From assembly GCF_020524485.1 (NCBI RefSeq), contig NZ_JAIVLF010000005.1, forward strand, positions 310,001 to 374,000: DNA of 64,000 nt, written 5' to 3'. Positions 11,067 through 20,598 of the stretch are shown here, in pieces. A program made the position numbers and the translations under genes. The DNA comes from Novosphingobium profundi. Lineage in GTDB: Bacteria; Pseudomonadota; Alphaproteobacteria; Sphingomonadales; Sphingomonadaceae. Within the stretch, counting starts at the first letter, position 1. Every line of letters starts with the position of its first letter. The notes beneath the pieces are model-generated. The model made no database searches. It was not told the origin of the DNA and saw only the letters and a program-made list of their open reading frames with translations.

Positions 11067-11876
11067 ATGATCACCCCTGCCCTGACCCGCGCCGTCGAGA
11101 CGGTGATGCGCGAAGCCTCGGACCGGGCCATCAAGGCGCGCTACCGCAAGCTCGAGCTCGACCAGATCATGGAGAAGGGGGTGAACGATGTCGTCACCAT
11201 CGCCGACCAGGAGAGCGAGGCGATCCTGACCGCGCGCCTCTCGCAGATCCTGCCCGAAGCCTGTGTCGTGGGCGAAGAGGCCGTCGCCACCGATCCCTCA
11301 GTGATGGAAAAGCTCAAGGACAACCTGTGCTGGATCGTAGACCCGCTCGACGGGACGATGAACTTCTCGCAGGGCAAAGCCCCCTTCGGCGTGCTCGTCG
11401 CGCTTGCCGACAAGGGCGAGACCATCGGCGGCTGGATCCTCGACACGCTGACCGGACGCTTCTGCCACGCAGGGCTCGGCAAGGGCGCACATATCGGCGA
11501 CTACCGCATCCAGGCACGCACCAGCGGCGAGGCCCCGCCCGTCGCGGCAATCTCGACGCTGTTCATGAACGATGGCATGCGCGAGAAATTCATGGCGCTG
11601 GCCGCCCCGCACTACACGCTCGTCGACATCCCGCGCTGTGCGGCCGAGCAGTACCCGCGTCTGGTGCTGGGCACCAACGACGTCTCGATGTTCAACCGCA
11701 CGCTCCCCTGGGACCACGCGGCGGGCGTCCTCTTCCTCAACGAAGCGGGCGGCATGGCTGCGCGCCCCGACGGCTCCCCGTACCGGGTTGACGAATACGA
11801 GCGCCGTGATCTCGTCGGCGCGGCCTCGCCCGAACTGTGGGCCGACTTCGCCAAGCTCGCTCTCCAGATGCACTGA
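11067..11876 (+). CDS. Inositol monophosphatase family protein, possible histidinol-phosphatase
   Basis: This 269-residue Mg-dependent sugar/alcohol phosphatase carries the family signatures GEEAV (about residue 72), WIVDPLDGTMNF (metal-binding DPLDGT) and WDHAAGVLFLNEAGG near the C-terminus. Proteins of this clade in alphaproteobacteria act as histidinol-phosphatase (HisN) or on inositol phosphates. The sequence alone does not separate these. The start is the ATG at 11067 with AAAGGTCCCTCCC before it, 23 bases after the GST stop. It ends convergent with trxA, and the 67-bp gap has a weak hairpin with 6-bp outer arms ACCCCT/AGGGGT at 11877-11906. Confidence 0.85.
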   Translation: MITPALTRAVETVMREASDRAIKARYRKLELDQIMEKGVNDVVTIADQESEAILTARLSQILPEACVVGEEAVATDPSVMEKLKDNLCWIVDPLDGTMNFSQGKAPFGVLVALADKGETIGGWILDTLTGRFCHAGLGKGAHIGDYRIQARTSGEAPPVAAISTLFMNDGMREKFMALAAPHYTLVDIPRCAAEQYPRLVLGTNDVSMFNRTLPWDHAAGVLFLNEAGGMAARPDGSPYRVDEYERRDLVGAASPELWADFAKLALQMH

Positions 11877-11943
11877 ACCCCTCCCGCGCCGAGGCGTGGA
11901 AGGGGTCCGGTAGAGCCCTGAAGGGCGCTTGGGAGCGGCGCGA

Positions 11944-12264
11944 TCAGATCTCGCTTTCGATCCAGCCCTTGAGCGCGTTCTTGGGCGCGGCACCCAGCTT
12001 CTGGGCGACGGCTTCGCCGTTCTTGAACAGCACCATGAGCGGGATCGACTTCACGCCGATCTGGCCGGGCACTTCGGTGTTGGCCATGATGTCCATCTTG
12101 GCGATCTTGACCTTGCCGTCGAGCTCGTCCGAGATCTCTTCGAGAGCCGGGCCGATCATCTTGCACGGACCGCACCAGTCGGCCCAGAAATCGACGAGAA
12201 CGGGCGTCTCGGACTTGAGGACGTCATCTTCGAAGCTGGAATCGGTTACGGCAATCGTGGGCAT
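11944..12264 (-). CDS. trxA: Thioredoxin
   Basis: This 106-residue thioredoxin has the redox motif WCGPCK (Cys31, Cys34) and the cis-proline region KSIPLMVLFKNGE. It reduces disulfides in cytosolic enzymes such as ribonucleotide reductase. It lies downstream of addA on the same strand with an 80-bp gap, an order common in alphaproteobacteria. A GGAGTTCTCCC-like leader suggests its own translation start at 12264. Confidence 0.96.
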   Translation of the reverse strand: MPTIAVTDSSFEDDVLKSETPVLVDFWADWCGPCKMIGPALEEISDELDGKVKIAKMDIMANTEVPGQIGVKSIPLMVLFKNGEAVAQKLGAAPKNALKGWIESEI

Positions 12265-12343
12265 TGGGAGAACTCCTCGAAACGGTGTTTGATCGTCAAT
12301 CTAGGGATGAAACCGCCGCTGGCAACGGCTGGGACCGAAAGCT

Positions 12344-15300
12344 TTACTGCGTTGCCGCCAAGACGGGCTTGTGCGCCTCGAGCACGTCGCTGGGCACCTC
12401 GATGAGCTGCGGGCTGGACGTGTAGAGGATGCCGACCTCGACATCGCGGCCCGGGAAGGTCTGTTCGAGCGCCGCGGCATAGGCCGCCATCTGGCGCAGA
12501 ACCCCGCGCGGAACCTCGCTTAGTGAAGCGGGCGGACGGCGCGAGGTCTTGTAGTCGACCAGCCGCACCCGGTCGGGCCCGATCACGAGCCGGTCAATCG
12601 TGCCCGCCACCACCTGTCCGCCGACAATGGCGGCCACCGGCACTTCGGCGAGGCTGTCCGGCCCGAAGATCTCGGCCCACGCAGGATTGGCCACCACGCC
12701 CAGAGCATCCGCCAGGATAGCACTGCGCATCTCTGTCGGCAGGTCTTTCGCGTTGCGCTTGAGCCAGCGTTCGGCCTCGGCCTCGCGCTGTTCAGGTGCA
12801 AGTGCGGGAAGCCGCTCCAGAAGCGCGTGGAGCACTGTGCCGCGCCGCGCGGCCTGCTGCCCGGCGCCCGGCGGAAACGGCGGATCGGGCGCATCCTCCT
12901 CGCCCAGCGCCGAGGGCGCCAGAGGGCGCGGCGGGCGCGGTTCGGCGGCTGGCGCGCGTCCGGTCCACTCGGGCAGAGGCGCACGCAGGGGAAGCTCGGC
13001 CGGTGCCGTGCGCATTGGCACGAAGGGCCCCAGCGAGCCTTGCGTGAAGGCCCCGCCCCAGATCGCGTCGGCCTCTTCCTCCTGCCCTTCAAACAGCGTG
13101 CGCAGCTGCGCGTACCAGCTCTTGGGTGCAGGCTGGCCCTTGTCGCGCGGGCCCAGCGCGCCGCCCACGAAAAGCGCTTCCTCGGCGCGGGTCATGGCGA
13201 CGTAGAGGAGGCGCCAGTGCTCCTGCTCGTCCGCCTCGCGCGCCTGCGCGATTTCCTCGGCGACCGGGCCCACCTTCTCCGCCTTGGAGAGCGGGGGGAA
13301 CGGGATGCGCCGGTTCTTGTCACGCGGATCGGGCAGCGAAACCCCGCTTTCACGCGCGCTTTCAGGATTTCCGGTAGCGTCGGCGAGGATCACGATGGGC
13401 GCCTGCAGACCCTTGGAGCCGTGCACGGTCATCACGCGTACCTGCCCGCCCGCGTTGTCCGCCTCGCGCTTCAGCTCGCCATCGCCCGCCTCGAACCAGG
13501 CGAGGAACCCGGCCAGGCTCGGCGTATCGGTGACGGCATAGGCGCGCGCGGCGTTGACCAGCTCGTCAATGGGATCGCCCGCCTCGCTGCCCAGCCGCGC
13601 GATCAACTTGCGCCGCGCATTCCACGGCCCGACGAGCAACCACTGCAGCAGCGCATGGGGCGGCTCGTAATCGGCCAGCGCAAGCAGTTCGCCCAGTTGG
13701 AGCAGCGTGCGCCCGACCTCGGCGTCCGAAGAGGCGCGCAAGTGATCCCACAAGCGCACGTGCTTGTCGCGGTAGCCATGGGCGAGAAGCTGCTCCTGGC
13801 TCCAGCCGACGAGCGGGGAGACAAGCAGGCTCGCCAGGTTCAGGTCATCGAGCGGCTGGGCCGCAAAGCGCAGCGCCGCAACCAGGTCCTTGACCGCGAG
13901 CGGCGCGCCGAGGCGCAAGCGGTCGACACCGGCCACATCCACGCCCGCGGCATGGAGCCGCGCAACGATGAGCCCGGCCAGCTCCTTGCGCTGGCGCACC
14001 AGCACCATGATGTCGCCGGCCGTCGCGCGGCGGACCTTCCCCTTGGAGAGCGTGAAGCCATCGCCGTGCGGGTCGAGCCACTCGCGCACCTGCTGTGCGA
14101 TACGGTCGGCCATCTGGCGGTTGGGGCCGGAGAGCCAGGTCTCCTCGCCTTCGTCCCCCTCGCCGGGGTCCTCCGGCGCGTCCTCGTCCTCGCCCGTGTC
14201 GAAGCCGACCGGACGCCACAGCGCGACGTAGCCCGGGCGCTCCTCGCCCTGGTGGCGCTGCGCGGCCCGGTCGAGGCCGAAGCGTTCGTGGCCGATCCCG
14301 GCAATTGCCTGGTCGACGAAATCGAGCACGGGTTGGGCTGTCCGGAAACTGCGTTCGAGGCCCAGTTCCTGCATCTCGCGCGGCGTGTATTCGGCGCGCA
14401 GCTGCGCGGCATTGCGCGCGGCGGCGCGCATCAGGCTGCGCACGCGCCCGGCCGCCTTGCGGAAATTTTCGGGACTGGTGCCCTGGAAGCGGAAGATCGC
14501 CTGCTTGTAGTCACCCACGACAAAAAGCGTGCGCAGCCGATCCTCGTGCTGGCCCGCGCCCGCCCAGAACTCCTCGGCCATCGCGAAGATGATGTCCCAC
14601 TGCTGCTCGTTCGTGTCCTGCGCCTCGTCGACGAGGATGTGATCAAACTGGCGGTCGAGCTTGTAGCGGATCCAGTCGGCTTGGGCCTTGTCCTTGAGGA
14701 GTGAGGCGGCGCGGCGGATCTGGTCGTCGAAGTCGATCAGCCCCTCGCGGCTCTTCGCCTCGTCCCAGGCAATCGCAAAGGCCCGGCCCAGACGCAGCGA
14801 AGGGACCAGATGATCGACAAGGTCGAGCATCGCGCGCAGGGTGCGCACGCCCTCGATCCCCGCCACCACGCGCGCGGCGTAGTCGGGATAGGAGGGTTCG
14901 ATCTTGTCCTGCGACTTGCTGGCCTTGGGCTCGCCCTTCTGGGTGAGGAAAGCCTTGGCCATGTCGTCGATGGAGGCCGCCCGCTGGGTCGGGTTGCCCA
15001 GCAGCCACTCGCTGATCCGGTCGACCGCTTCGAGGCCAGTCTTGGTGCCCCACTCGTGGTTCACCTCCATGCAGCGGCGCAGCGAGGCGACATCGAAACG
15101 CGCGTCCGAGCACAGCTCGGCCAGCATGTCGGCGTCGGCCTGCGGGGGAAGGTCGAGGAGGCGCAGGACATGTGCGCGCATGTCGCCTGCCTGCCAGCTT
15201 CCGGGACCAAACCAGACCTCGCGCGCGCCCGCACAACGCAACAGGAAGCCGACCACGGCATCGGGACCATGGCGCAGCGACAGCGCCGAGATGGCATCGA

Positions 15301-15844
15301 GCAGCTGTGGATCGCCGAGCGGGTCCTCCTCGGCTTCGACCAGCAGGTCGGCGAGGACCTGTTTGGCGAGCAGCGTGCGTTCGCGGTCCTCCATCGGGCG
15401 GCTGCCCGGAATGAGGTCGGCTTCCAGAGGGAAGGTTGCGAGCAGCCACTGCGAGAAGGCGTGGATGGTGTCGATACGAAGCCCGCCGCCCGGGCAATCG
15501 AGCACGGCGGCAAAGAGCGTGCGCGCGCGCGCCATCGTCGCCGCATCGGTCGGCGCGCCGATGGCTTCAAGGCGCGGAAAAAGCTCGACGTCCTCCATGC
15601 GCACCCATTCGGCGAGCGTGCCGTTGATGCGCGCGGCCATCTCGGTTGCGCCCGCCTTGGTGAAGGTCAGGCACAGGATCTGCGAAGGCGAGATCCCCGG
15701 CTGCAGCAGCAGCCGCAGCACGCGCGAGGAGAGTACCTGCGTCTTGCCCGTTCCCGCCGAGGCCGAGAGCCAGACGGTGTCCAGAGGGTTCACCGCGGGC
15801 ATCTGGTTGCCGTGCAGCGGGTAGACCTTGGCCGGACCGCTCAT
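12344..15844 (-). CDS. addA: AddA helicase-nuclease subunit
   Basis: AddA (1166 residues) is the UvrD-like helicase and 3'-strand nuclease of AddAB, which resects double-strand breaks for RecA loading. Walker A is SASAGTGKT (27-35). Later motifs include HILVDEAQDTNEQQWD, the GDYKQAIFRFQG region and MTVHGSKGLQAPIV. The C-terminal PD-(D/E)XK nuclease shows GTIDRLVIGPDRVRLVDYKT. The start codon overlaps the addB stop (ATGA, 15841-15844), implying translational coupling. No RecB/RecC homologue is seen. Confidence 0.95.
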   Translation of the reverse strand: MSGPAKVYPLHGNQMPAVNPLDTVWLSASAGTGKTQVLSSRVLRLLLQPGISPSQILCLTFTKAGATEMAARINGTLAEWVRMEDVELFPRLEAIGAPTDAATMARARTLFAAVLDCPGGGLRIDTIHAFSQWLLATFPLEADLIPGSRPMEDRERTLLAKQVLADLLVEAEEDPLGDPQLLDAISALSLRHGPDAVVGFLLRCAGAREVWFGPGSWQAGDMRAHVLRLLDLPPQADADMLAELCSDARFDVASLRRCMEVNHEWGTKTGLEAVDRISEWLLGNPTQRAASIDDMAKAFLTQKGEPKASKSQDKIEPSYPDYAARVVAGIEGVRTLRAMLDLVDHLVPSLRLGRAFAIAWDEAKSREGLIDFDDQIRRAASLLKDKAQADWIRYKLDRQFDHILVDEAQDTNEQQWDIIFAMAEEFWAGAGQHEDRLRTLFVVGDYKQAIFRFQGTSPENFRKAAGRVRSLMRAAARNAAQLRAEYTPREMQELGLERSFRTAQPVLDFVDQAIAGIGHERFGLDRAAQRHQGEERPGYVALWRPVGFDTGEDEDAPEDPGEGDEGEETWLSGPNRQMADRIAQQVREWLDPHGDGFTLSKGKVRRATAGDIMVLVRQRKELAGLIVARLHAAGVDVAGVDRLRLGAPLAVKDLVAALRFAAQPLDDLNLASLLVSPLVGWSQEQLLAHGYRDKHVRLWDHLRASSDAEVGRTLLQLGELLALADYEPPHALLQWLLVGPWNARRKLIARLGSEAGDPIDELVNAARAYAVTDTPSLAGFLAWFEAGDGELKREADNAGGQVRVMTVHGSKGLQAPIVILADATGNPESARESGVSLPDPRDKNRRIPFPPLSKAEKVGPVAEEIAQAREADEQEHWRLLYVAMTRAEEALFVGGALGPRDKGQPAPKSWYAQLRTLFEGQEEEADAIWGGAFTQGSLGPFVPMRTAPAELPLRAPLPEWTGRAPAAEPRPPRPLAPSALGEEDAPDPPFPPGAGQQAARRGTVLHALLERLPALAPEQREAEAERWLKRNAKDLPTEMRSAILADALGVVANPAWAEIFGPDSLAEVPVAAIVGGQVVAGTIDRLVIGPDRVRLVDYKTSRRPPASLSEVPRGVLRQMAAYAAALEQTFPGRDVEVGILYTSSPQLIEVPSDVLEAHKPVLAATQ

Positions 15845-18800
15845 GGGGTGTCCTCCTTGCGGGCGGGCTTACCCAGCCCGGTTATCCATTCGTCGAGGCG
15901 CATCAGCTGGTCGTAATCGGAATAGAGATCGAGATCAGGATTGAGCCGCGCGGTGAAAGGCTCATTGCCCAGGATCCAGCGGTTCAAAGCATCGTCCAGA
16001 TATTCGCGCGTGCGGTCGAGGAACTCTTCACGCAAGAGGCCCGACTTCTTGCGCCCCTCGCGCACCGGCTCGTTCATATACCCGATCGAGCCGTCCTTGG
16101 CCTTGGCCATCGACCAGTATTCAAAGCCCGTGACATCGCCCGCGACACCCTCGAAACCACCCGCCTCGACGATGAGGCCGGTGACGCCAAGCTGAAGCGC
16201 GAAGCCTTCCTCGACGCGCGTGCCCGAAGGTGGCTGTCCGGTCTTGTAGTCGACCACCGCGATGGTGCCGTCGGCCTTGCGGTCGAGCCGGTCGGTCCGC
16301 CCCAGGATCGTGACCTCGCGGTAGTCCATGCGGCCCCACTTCTCGACGCCCAGCACCTCGCGGCCCTGCTCCTTGCCAGCCAAGACGAGGCCCTCGAAGG
16401 TTTCCAGCGCGGCGGACAGGCGCGGCCACCACAAGGCCCGCATCAGCGGGTGGGCGCTCTCATCGTCGAGCACCTTTTGCGCGATAGCGTGGAGGCCCTC
16501 CCTGGGTTCGCCCGCCTCGTGCCACTTCTGCATGATGAGGTGCGCGATCTCGCCGCGCCAGGCCGCGCTCGGCTCCGCATCGAGGCTGTCGAGGCTGCGC
16601 AGCTTGAGAACCGCACTGGCGTAGAACTGGTAGGGATCGCCGCGCAGGCGGTCGAGCCCGGTGACCGAGACGGCGACCCGGCGCTGCTCAGCACTCGGCA
16701 TCGGCTGCGGGCGCGGGTGAGGCGCGCCGCGCGGCGCATCGTCGAGGAGACGGGCGAGGCGCGGGATCTCGCGCTCCAGATGGCGCCCGACCTGATCGCC
16801 CAGCATCGCCTTGACGCGCAGGACGAAGCGCGAGGGAATGACGGGGCCACCCTCATCGCGCTGCGCCCAGCTCAGCACCACCTCGGGCGCGCCCAGCGCG
16901 GCAGCAAGGTCGTGTGCGGCAAGGCCGATGCGGAAATCCGCACCCGGCACGCCCAGAGCGCGCAGGACAGCCGGTGGCAGGAGCGAATCCTGCGACGGAC
17001 TGGCGGGCCAGACACCCTCGGTGAGGCCGCCGCAGATAACGAGATCCGCGCGGCTCATGCGCGCTTCGAGAAGGCCGTAGATGGAGACGCGCGGATGCCC
17101 GCCCCAGGGCGGACGTACCGAAGTGCGGTCCATCGCATCGCGCAGCACCGCATGGATATCGCGCGCGTCGACAAGTGTGCCCGCCGCCGAGGCTCCGGCA
17201 CGCAGCTCCTCGATGAAAGCACTGAGCGCGCGGCCATCCGCGCCGGTCCACAGGTTCTCGCCGCACAGCGCCTCGGCCGCTTCGGTGAGGACCCCCAGCG
17301 CCTTTTCGAGCGGCTCGGCGGCGTAGAGTTCGAACAGGGGCGCAAGGCAGGCCTCGACCTTCTGCCACCATGTGCCGAGCCTGTTTTCGTGGGCGAGTGC
17401 CGCCAGCGGGGCAAGCCCGGCGGCCGGACGCGGCCCGCGCAGCGCCAGATCGAGACGGCGCGCGGATTCGAGCCAGCGCGCACGCCCCTCGCCGCTCCCC
17501 GCCAGCGGATGGGTAAGAAGTGCGATGAGCGGGACCGGAGCGCCCTGCTCGGCCAGCACTTCGGCCAACAACAGGAACAGGCGCCCGGCCGCCGTCTGCG
17601 GCAGGGGCTGGCCTGCGGTATCGTCTGCGGTGATCCCCCAGCGCTGAAGGTGCGAGACAACGCGTGCGGCAAGGCCGCGGTCGGGCGTCACCAGCGCGAC
17701 GCGGCGTTCGGGTGTTTCCAGCGCCTCGCGGATGAGCAGCGAAATGGCCTGCGCCTCCTCGCCGGGATGGACGCTCTCCATCAGCCGCACGTCGGAAAGA
17801 CGGCGCTTGTCAGCTGGCAGGTTCACCCAGGCTGCCGAGGCACGCGGCGGCAGGAAGAGGTTGGAAATCGCCGCCTTGCGCTCGGGCGGTGACGCCGCCA
17901 TCCCCGAGCGGTGCCAGGGCCGCACGTCCGTGCGCGACAGGCCCATGCGGTTGAGCAGGAGCTTCAGGTGATACTGGGGGTGCGTGACCGCATCGTGGCG
18001 CCCGAAGGGCGGGTCCTCGGGCTCGGCGGGCTTGCCGGCGCTGCCCAATTCCTCCCAGACCTCCGGATCGAGGCCAAGGTCAAGATCGGGCAGGATCACC
18101 GCGCCATCGCGCAGTTCGCTCACCACCCGCAGCAGGCGGGCAAGCGCAGGCGAGGCGCTGGTCACACCGGCCGCGACGATGGGGAATTCGGGCGGGTTCG
18201 CCGCCCAGCTCTCGGCGGCGTGGGCAAAGAGCCGGTTGCGCCGCTCGGGCGCGTCGATCTCGCCGCGCCCCGCCAGTTCGGCAATCCAGAACTGCTGGAC
18301 CTTGAGGAAGCTGCGGGTGTTGTCCTCCCAGTGCTTCGAGAGGTCACCAACGATAGCGACGACCTCGTCGGAGAGGAGATCGATCGGCGCAATGCCTTCG
18401 ACCAGAAGCCGATCCATGGTGCTGCCAAGTTCGAACGCACGGCGCAGAAGCGCAGGCCCCTTGCCCGCCGCATCGCCTTCGACATGGCGCAGGTAATGGG
18501 CCAGACGCAGCCAGCGGCGCGTGGGATCGCAGGCAGGCGGAATGTCCGCCGCGCCCAGGGGATCGAGCAAGGGCCCGAGTGCCTCGTCAAGATCAAGGTC
18601 GCCCACCACCGCCATGCGCGGCAGCAGCATGCCCGTGGGCGCGCGCGCCCCGTCGGCGGCCTCGGCTCCCAGCCCCTGCTCGCCCGCATAGCGCACGAAG
18701 GCCTCGGTCACCGTGCGCACGGTACGGCGGCTGGGGAGCAGCAAGGTCAGCCGCGCAAGGCCCAGATCCGCATCGGCGTAGCGCGGCACGAGACCTGCCA

Positions 18801-18885
18801 CGAGCGCATCGGCAAACCCGCGGTGGGCGGCAATCGAATAGACACTGGGCGAAGGCTCGTCCCCCGCCGCAAACAGATCAGGCAC
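15841..18885 (-). CDS. addB: AddB nuclease subunit
   Basis: AddB (about 1014 residues) is the partner of AddA. It has a degenerate helicase-like core, an early conserved segment SIAAHRGFADALVAGL, TLLLPSRRTVRTVTEAFVR, and a C-terminal nuclease with GRTDRLDRKADGTIAVVDYKTGQP. The open frame extends to 19086, but that part copies the end of murU in another frame. I place the start at GTG 18885 (TTG 18888 is possible), overlapping the murU stop. It is part of the leftward run murU-addB-addA. Confidence 0.92.
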   Translation of the reverse strand: MPDLFAAGDEPSPSVYSIAAHRGFADALVAGLVPRYADADLGLARLTLLLPSRRTVRTVTEAFVRYAGEQGLGAEAADGARAPTGMLLPRMAVVGDLDLDEALGPLLDPLGAADIPPACDPTRRWLRLAHYLRHVEGDAAGKGPALLRRAFELGSTMDRLLVEGIAPIDLLSDEVVAIVGDLSKHWEDNTRSFLKVQQFWIAELAGRGEIDAPERRNRLFAHAAESWAANPPEFPIVAAGVTSASPALARLLRVVSELRDGAVILPDLDLGLDPEVWEELGSAGKPAEPEDPPFGRHDAVTHPQYHLKLLLNRMGLSRTDVRPWHRSGMAASPPERKAAISNLFLPPRASAAWVNLPADKRRLSDVRLMESVHPGEEAQAISLLIREALETPERRVALVTPDRGLAARVVSHLQRWGITADDTAGQPLPQTAAGRLFLLLAEVLAEQGAPVPLIALLTHPLAGSGEGRARWLESARRLDLALRGPRPAAGLAPLAALAHENRLGTWWQKVEACLAPLFELYAAEPLEKALGVLTEAAEALCGENLWTGADGRALSAFIEELRAGASAAGTLVDARDIHAVLRDAMDRTSVRPPWGGHPRVSIYGLLEARMSRADLVICGGLTEGVWPASPSQDSLLPPAVLRALGVPGADFRIGLAAHDLAAALGAPEVVLSWAQRDEGGPVIPSRFVLRVKAMLGDQVGRHLEREIPRLARLLDDAPRGAPHPRPQPMPSAEQRRVAVSVTGLDRLRGDPYQFYASAVLKLRSLDSLDAEPSAAWRGEIAHLIMQKWHEAGEPREGLHAIAQKVLDDESAHPLMRALWWPRLSAALETFEGLVLAGKEQGREVLGVEKWGRMDYREVTILGRTDRLDRKADGTIAVVDYKTGQPPSGTRVEEGFALQLGVTGLIVEAGGFEGVAGDVTGFEYWSMAKAKDGSIGYMNEPVREGRKKSGLLREEFLDRTREYLDDALNRWILGNEPFTARLNPDLDLYSDYDQLMRLDEWITGLGKPARKEDTP

Positions 18886-19603
18886 CAAGGAGATACTCTT
18901 CGGTCGGCTTGATCGCGCCTGGCTCGCCCACCTCGAACCACTCGCCCTGGTGCGAGATGCCGAAGAGGCGGCCTTCCTCGATGGCGCGGCTCCACAGAAG
19001 GTTGGTCGAGAACGGGCCTTCCGGCGCCTCACGCAAGAGGCGCTTCGAAACGATCTGGATGCCGGTGTAGATGAAGGGCGCGACACGGCCCGGCTTGCGG
19101 CGCGAAACGCGACCCTCGGCGTCGAGGTGGAAGTCCCCCTCGCCCCGGTAGTTGCGCGCGCGGGCGTGCGGCACCATCAGGAGCAGCGCATCCATGCGCT
19201 CCGGGTCCCAGCCGTTCGAAAGGTCGGCAAAGACGTTCTCGGGGCCATCGAGCCAGATGTTGTCGCTGTTGAGGCAGAAGAAGGGATCGGGCAGCTTGTC
19301 GGCGGCATGGACCATGCCTCCGCCCGTTTCCAGAAGCTGCACGCGTTCGTCGGAAATGACCGTCTGCGGGCCTGCCTTGCGCACCTTCAAATGGCCTTCC
19401 AGCGCATCGGCCATATAGTGCACGTTGACCAAGGCCTGCGCGATACCCGCCGCCTCGAGCTTGTCGAGCGCATGGTCGATCAGCGCCTTGTGCGCCACGC
19501 GCACGAGCGGCTTGGGCTGGGTCGCGGTGAGCGGACGCATCCGCTTGCCCAGACCAGCGGCCAGGATCATCGCGGTGTCGCTGGCAAGGGGCGCGCGGCT
19601 CAC
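18878..19603 (-). CDS. murU: N-acetylmuramate-1-phosphate uridylyltransferase
   Basis: This 241-residue sugar nucleotidyltransferase has the signature MILAAGLGKRMRPLT (12-26), KPLVRVAHKALIDHAL, and a DNIW metal-binding acidic site after FFCLNS. It sits directly behind an AmgK-like kinase. In Pseudomonas putida and other bacteria AmgK and MurU turn recycled MurNAc into UDP-MurNAc, bypassing MurA and so lowering fosfomycin sensitivity. The GTG start at 19603 overlaps the amgK stop (GTGA). An ATG at 19570 is the alternative. The gene stop overlaps the addB start. The name rests on the gene pair plus the fold, not on substrate residues. Confidence 0.85.
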   Translation of the reverse strand: MSRAPLASDTAMILAAGLGKRMRPLTATQPKPLVRVAHKALIDHALDKLEAAGIAQALVNVHYMADALEGHLKVRKAGPQTVISDERVQLLETGGGMVHAADKLPDPFFCLNSDNIWLDGPENVFADLSNGWDPERMDALLLMVPHARARNYRGEGDFHLDAEGRVSRRKPGRVAPFIYTGIQIVSKRLLREAPEGPFSTNLLWSRAIEEGRLFGISHQGEWFEVGEPGAIKPTEEYLLGA

Positions 19604-20598
19604 AGCGCGAAGCTCCCGCCCTTGGCCTGGCGCAATTCGGCCGGGATGTTGGCGGCGAACCAGTCCGCGACTGGGGCGAGCGCGGGGTGCGCAAGATCGC
19701 GTTCGAGATGCGCCCAGACGCGCGGGATCATGTCGAGGTAACGCGGCTTGCCGTCGCGCTTCCACAGGCGCACGAAGATGCCCACGATCTTGGCGTTCCG
19801 CTGCGCGCCAAGACGCGCGTAGTCGGCCAGAAGCACTTCCGGATCGCAACCGGTCGCGCGCACGTAATGCGCGATCATGGCCTGCTCGACTTCGGGCGAG
19901 ACGTCGCGGCGCGCGTCCTGCAGCAGCGAGACGAGATCGTAAGCGCGGTGCCCGACCAGCGCGTCCTGGAAATCCAGCAGGCCCTGCTTTTCCAGCGAGC
20001 CCAGGAGCATGATGTTCTCGGCGTGGTAGTCGCGCAGGACCGCGACGCCCGGGCGCTGACGCGGCAACAGGTCGGCCAGCACCGTCTCCCAGGCTTTCGC
20101 ATAGCCCTCGACATCGACGTAAAGCTTCTGGGCGGGCACGTACCACTCGGTAAAGAGCCTCGCCTCGCGCAGGTACTCGCTCAGCGTGTAGTCGTTGAAC
20201 GGTCCGCCCGGAAGGTCATGAAGCTGGACCAGTGCATCGACCGCGCCAGTGTAGATCGCCATTTCATCGCCCGGCCATTCATCAAGGTAATCGCGCACAC
20301 GCGCATCGCCGAAGTCTTCGAGGAGCACGAAACCCTGAGCGGCGTCCTCGGCCAGAATGCGCGGGGGACGCAGGCCATTGTCATCGAGCCAGCGCGCGGC
20401 ACGCAGGAACGGCACCGGGTCCTCATTCGGCGGGGGCGCGTGCATCAGCATGGCCGAGGCGTCCTCACCCCGGCGCAGGCGGAAATAGCGGCGGAACGAG
20501 GCATCGCCGGGCAGCGGCTCCACGCGCGCGCCCCCCCAGCCAGCCTTGGCCACAAACGAATCGAGCCCTTCAGGGCCTGTCACACCAGCGTCTGTCAT
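19600..20598 (-). CDS. amgK: N-acetylmuramate/N-acetylglucosamine anomeric kinase
   Basis: The 332-residue kinase belongs to the aminoglycoside-phosphotransferase-like fold. It has a lobe with PGDASFRRYFRL, a catalytic loop VLRDYHAENIMLL and a metal site GLLDFQDALVGHRAYDL. In the AmgK-MurU recycling route it phosphorylates the anomeric hydroxyl of MurNAc and GlcNAc. The start is set at the ATG at 20598 because it overlaps the tsaE stop as ATGA. A GTG-side extension to 20619 is less likely. It is followed by murU with a GTGA overlap, so tsaE-amgK-murU is a coupled operon. Confidence 0.87.
   Translation of the reverse strand: MTDAGVTGPEGLDSFVAKAGWGGARVEPLPGDASFRRYFRLRRGEDASAMLMHAPPPNEDPVPFLRAARWLDDNGLRPPRILAEDAAQGFVLLEDFGDARVRDYLDEWPGDEMAIYTGAVDALVQLHDLPGGPFNDYTLSEYLREARLFTEWYVPAQKLYVDVEGYAKAWETVLADLLPRQRPGVAVLRDYHAENIMLLGSLEKQGLLDFQDALVGHRAYDLVSLLQDARRDVSPEVEQAMIAHYVRATGCDPEVLLADYARLGAQRNAKIVGIFVRLWKRDGKPRYLDMIPRVWAHLERDLAHPALAPVADWFAANIPAELRQAKGGSFAL

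Noticed and set aside
12827-14704. 625-codon plus-strand frame inside addA
   Set aside because: Antisense shadow of addA with Arg/Ala-rich low-complexity translation.
15841-19086. Extended N-terminus of addB to 19086
   Set aside because: The first 66 codons overlap murU in another frame and are Ser/Arg-rich noise.
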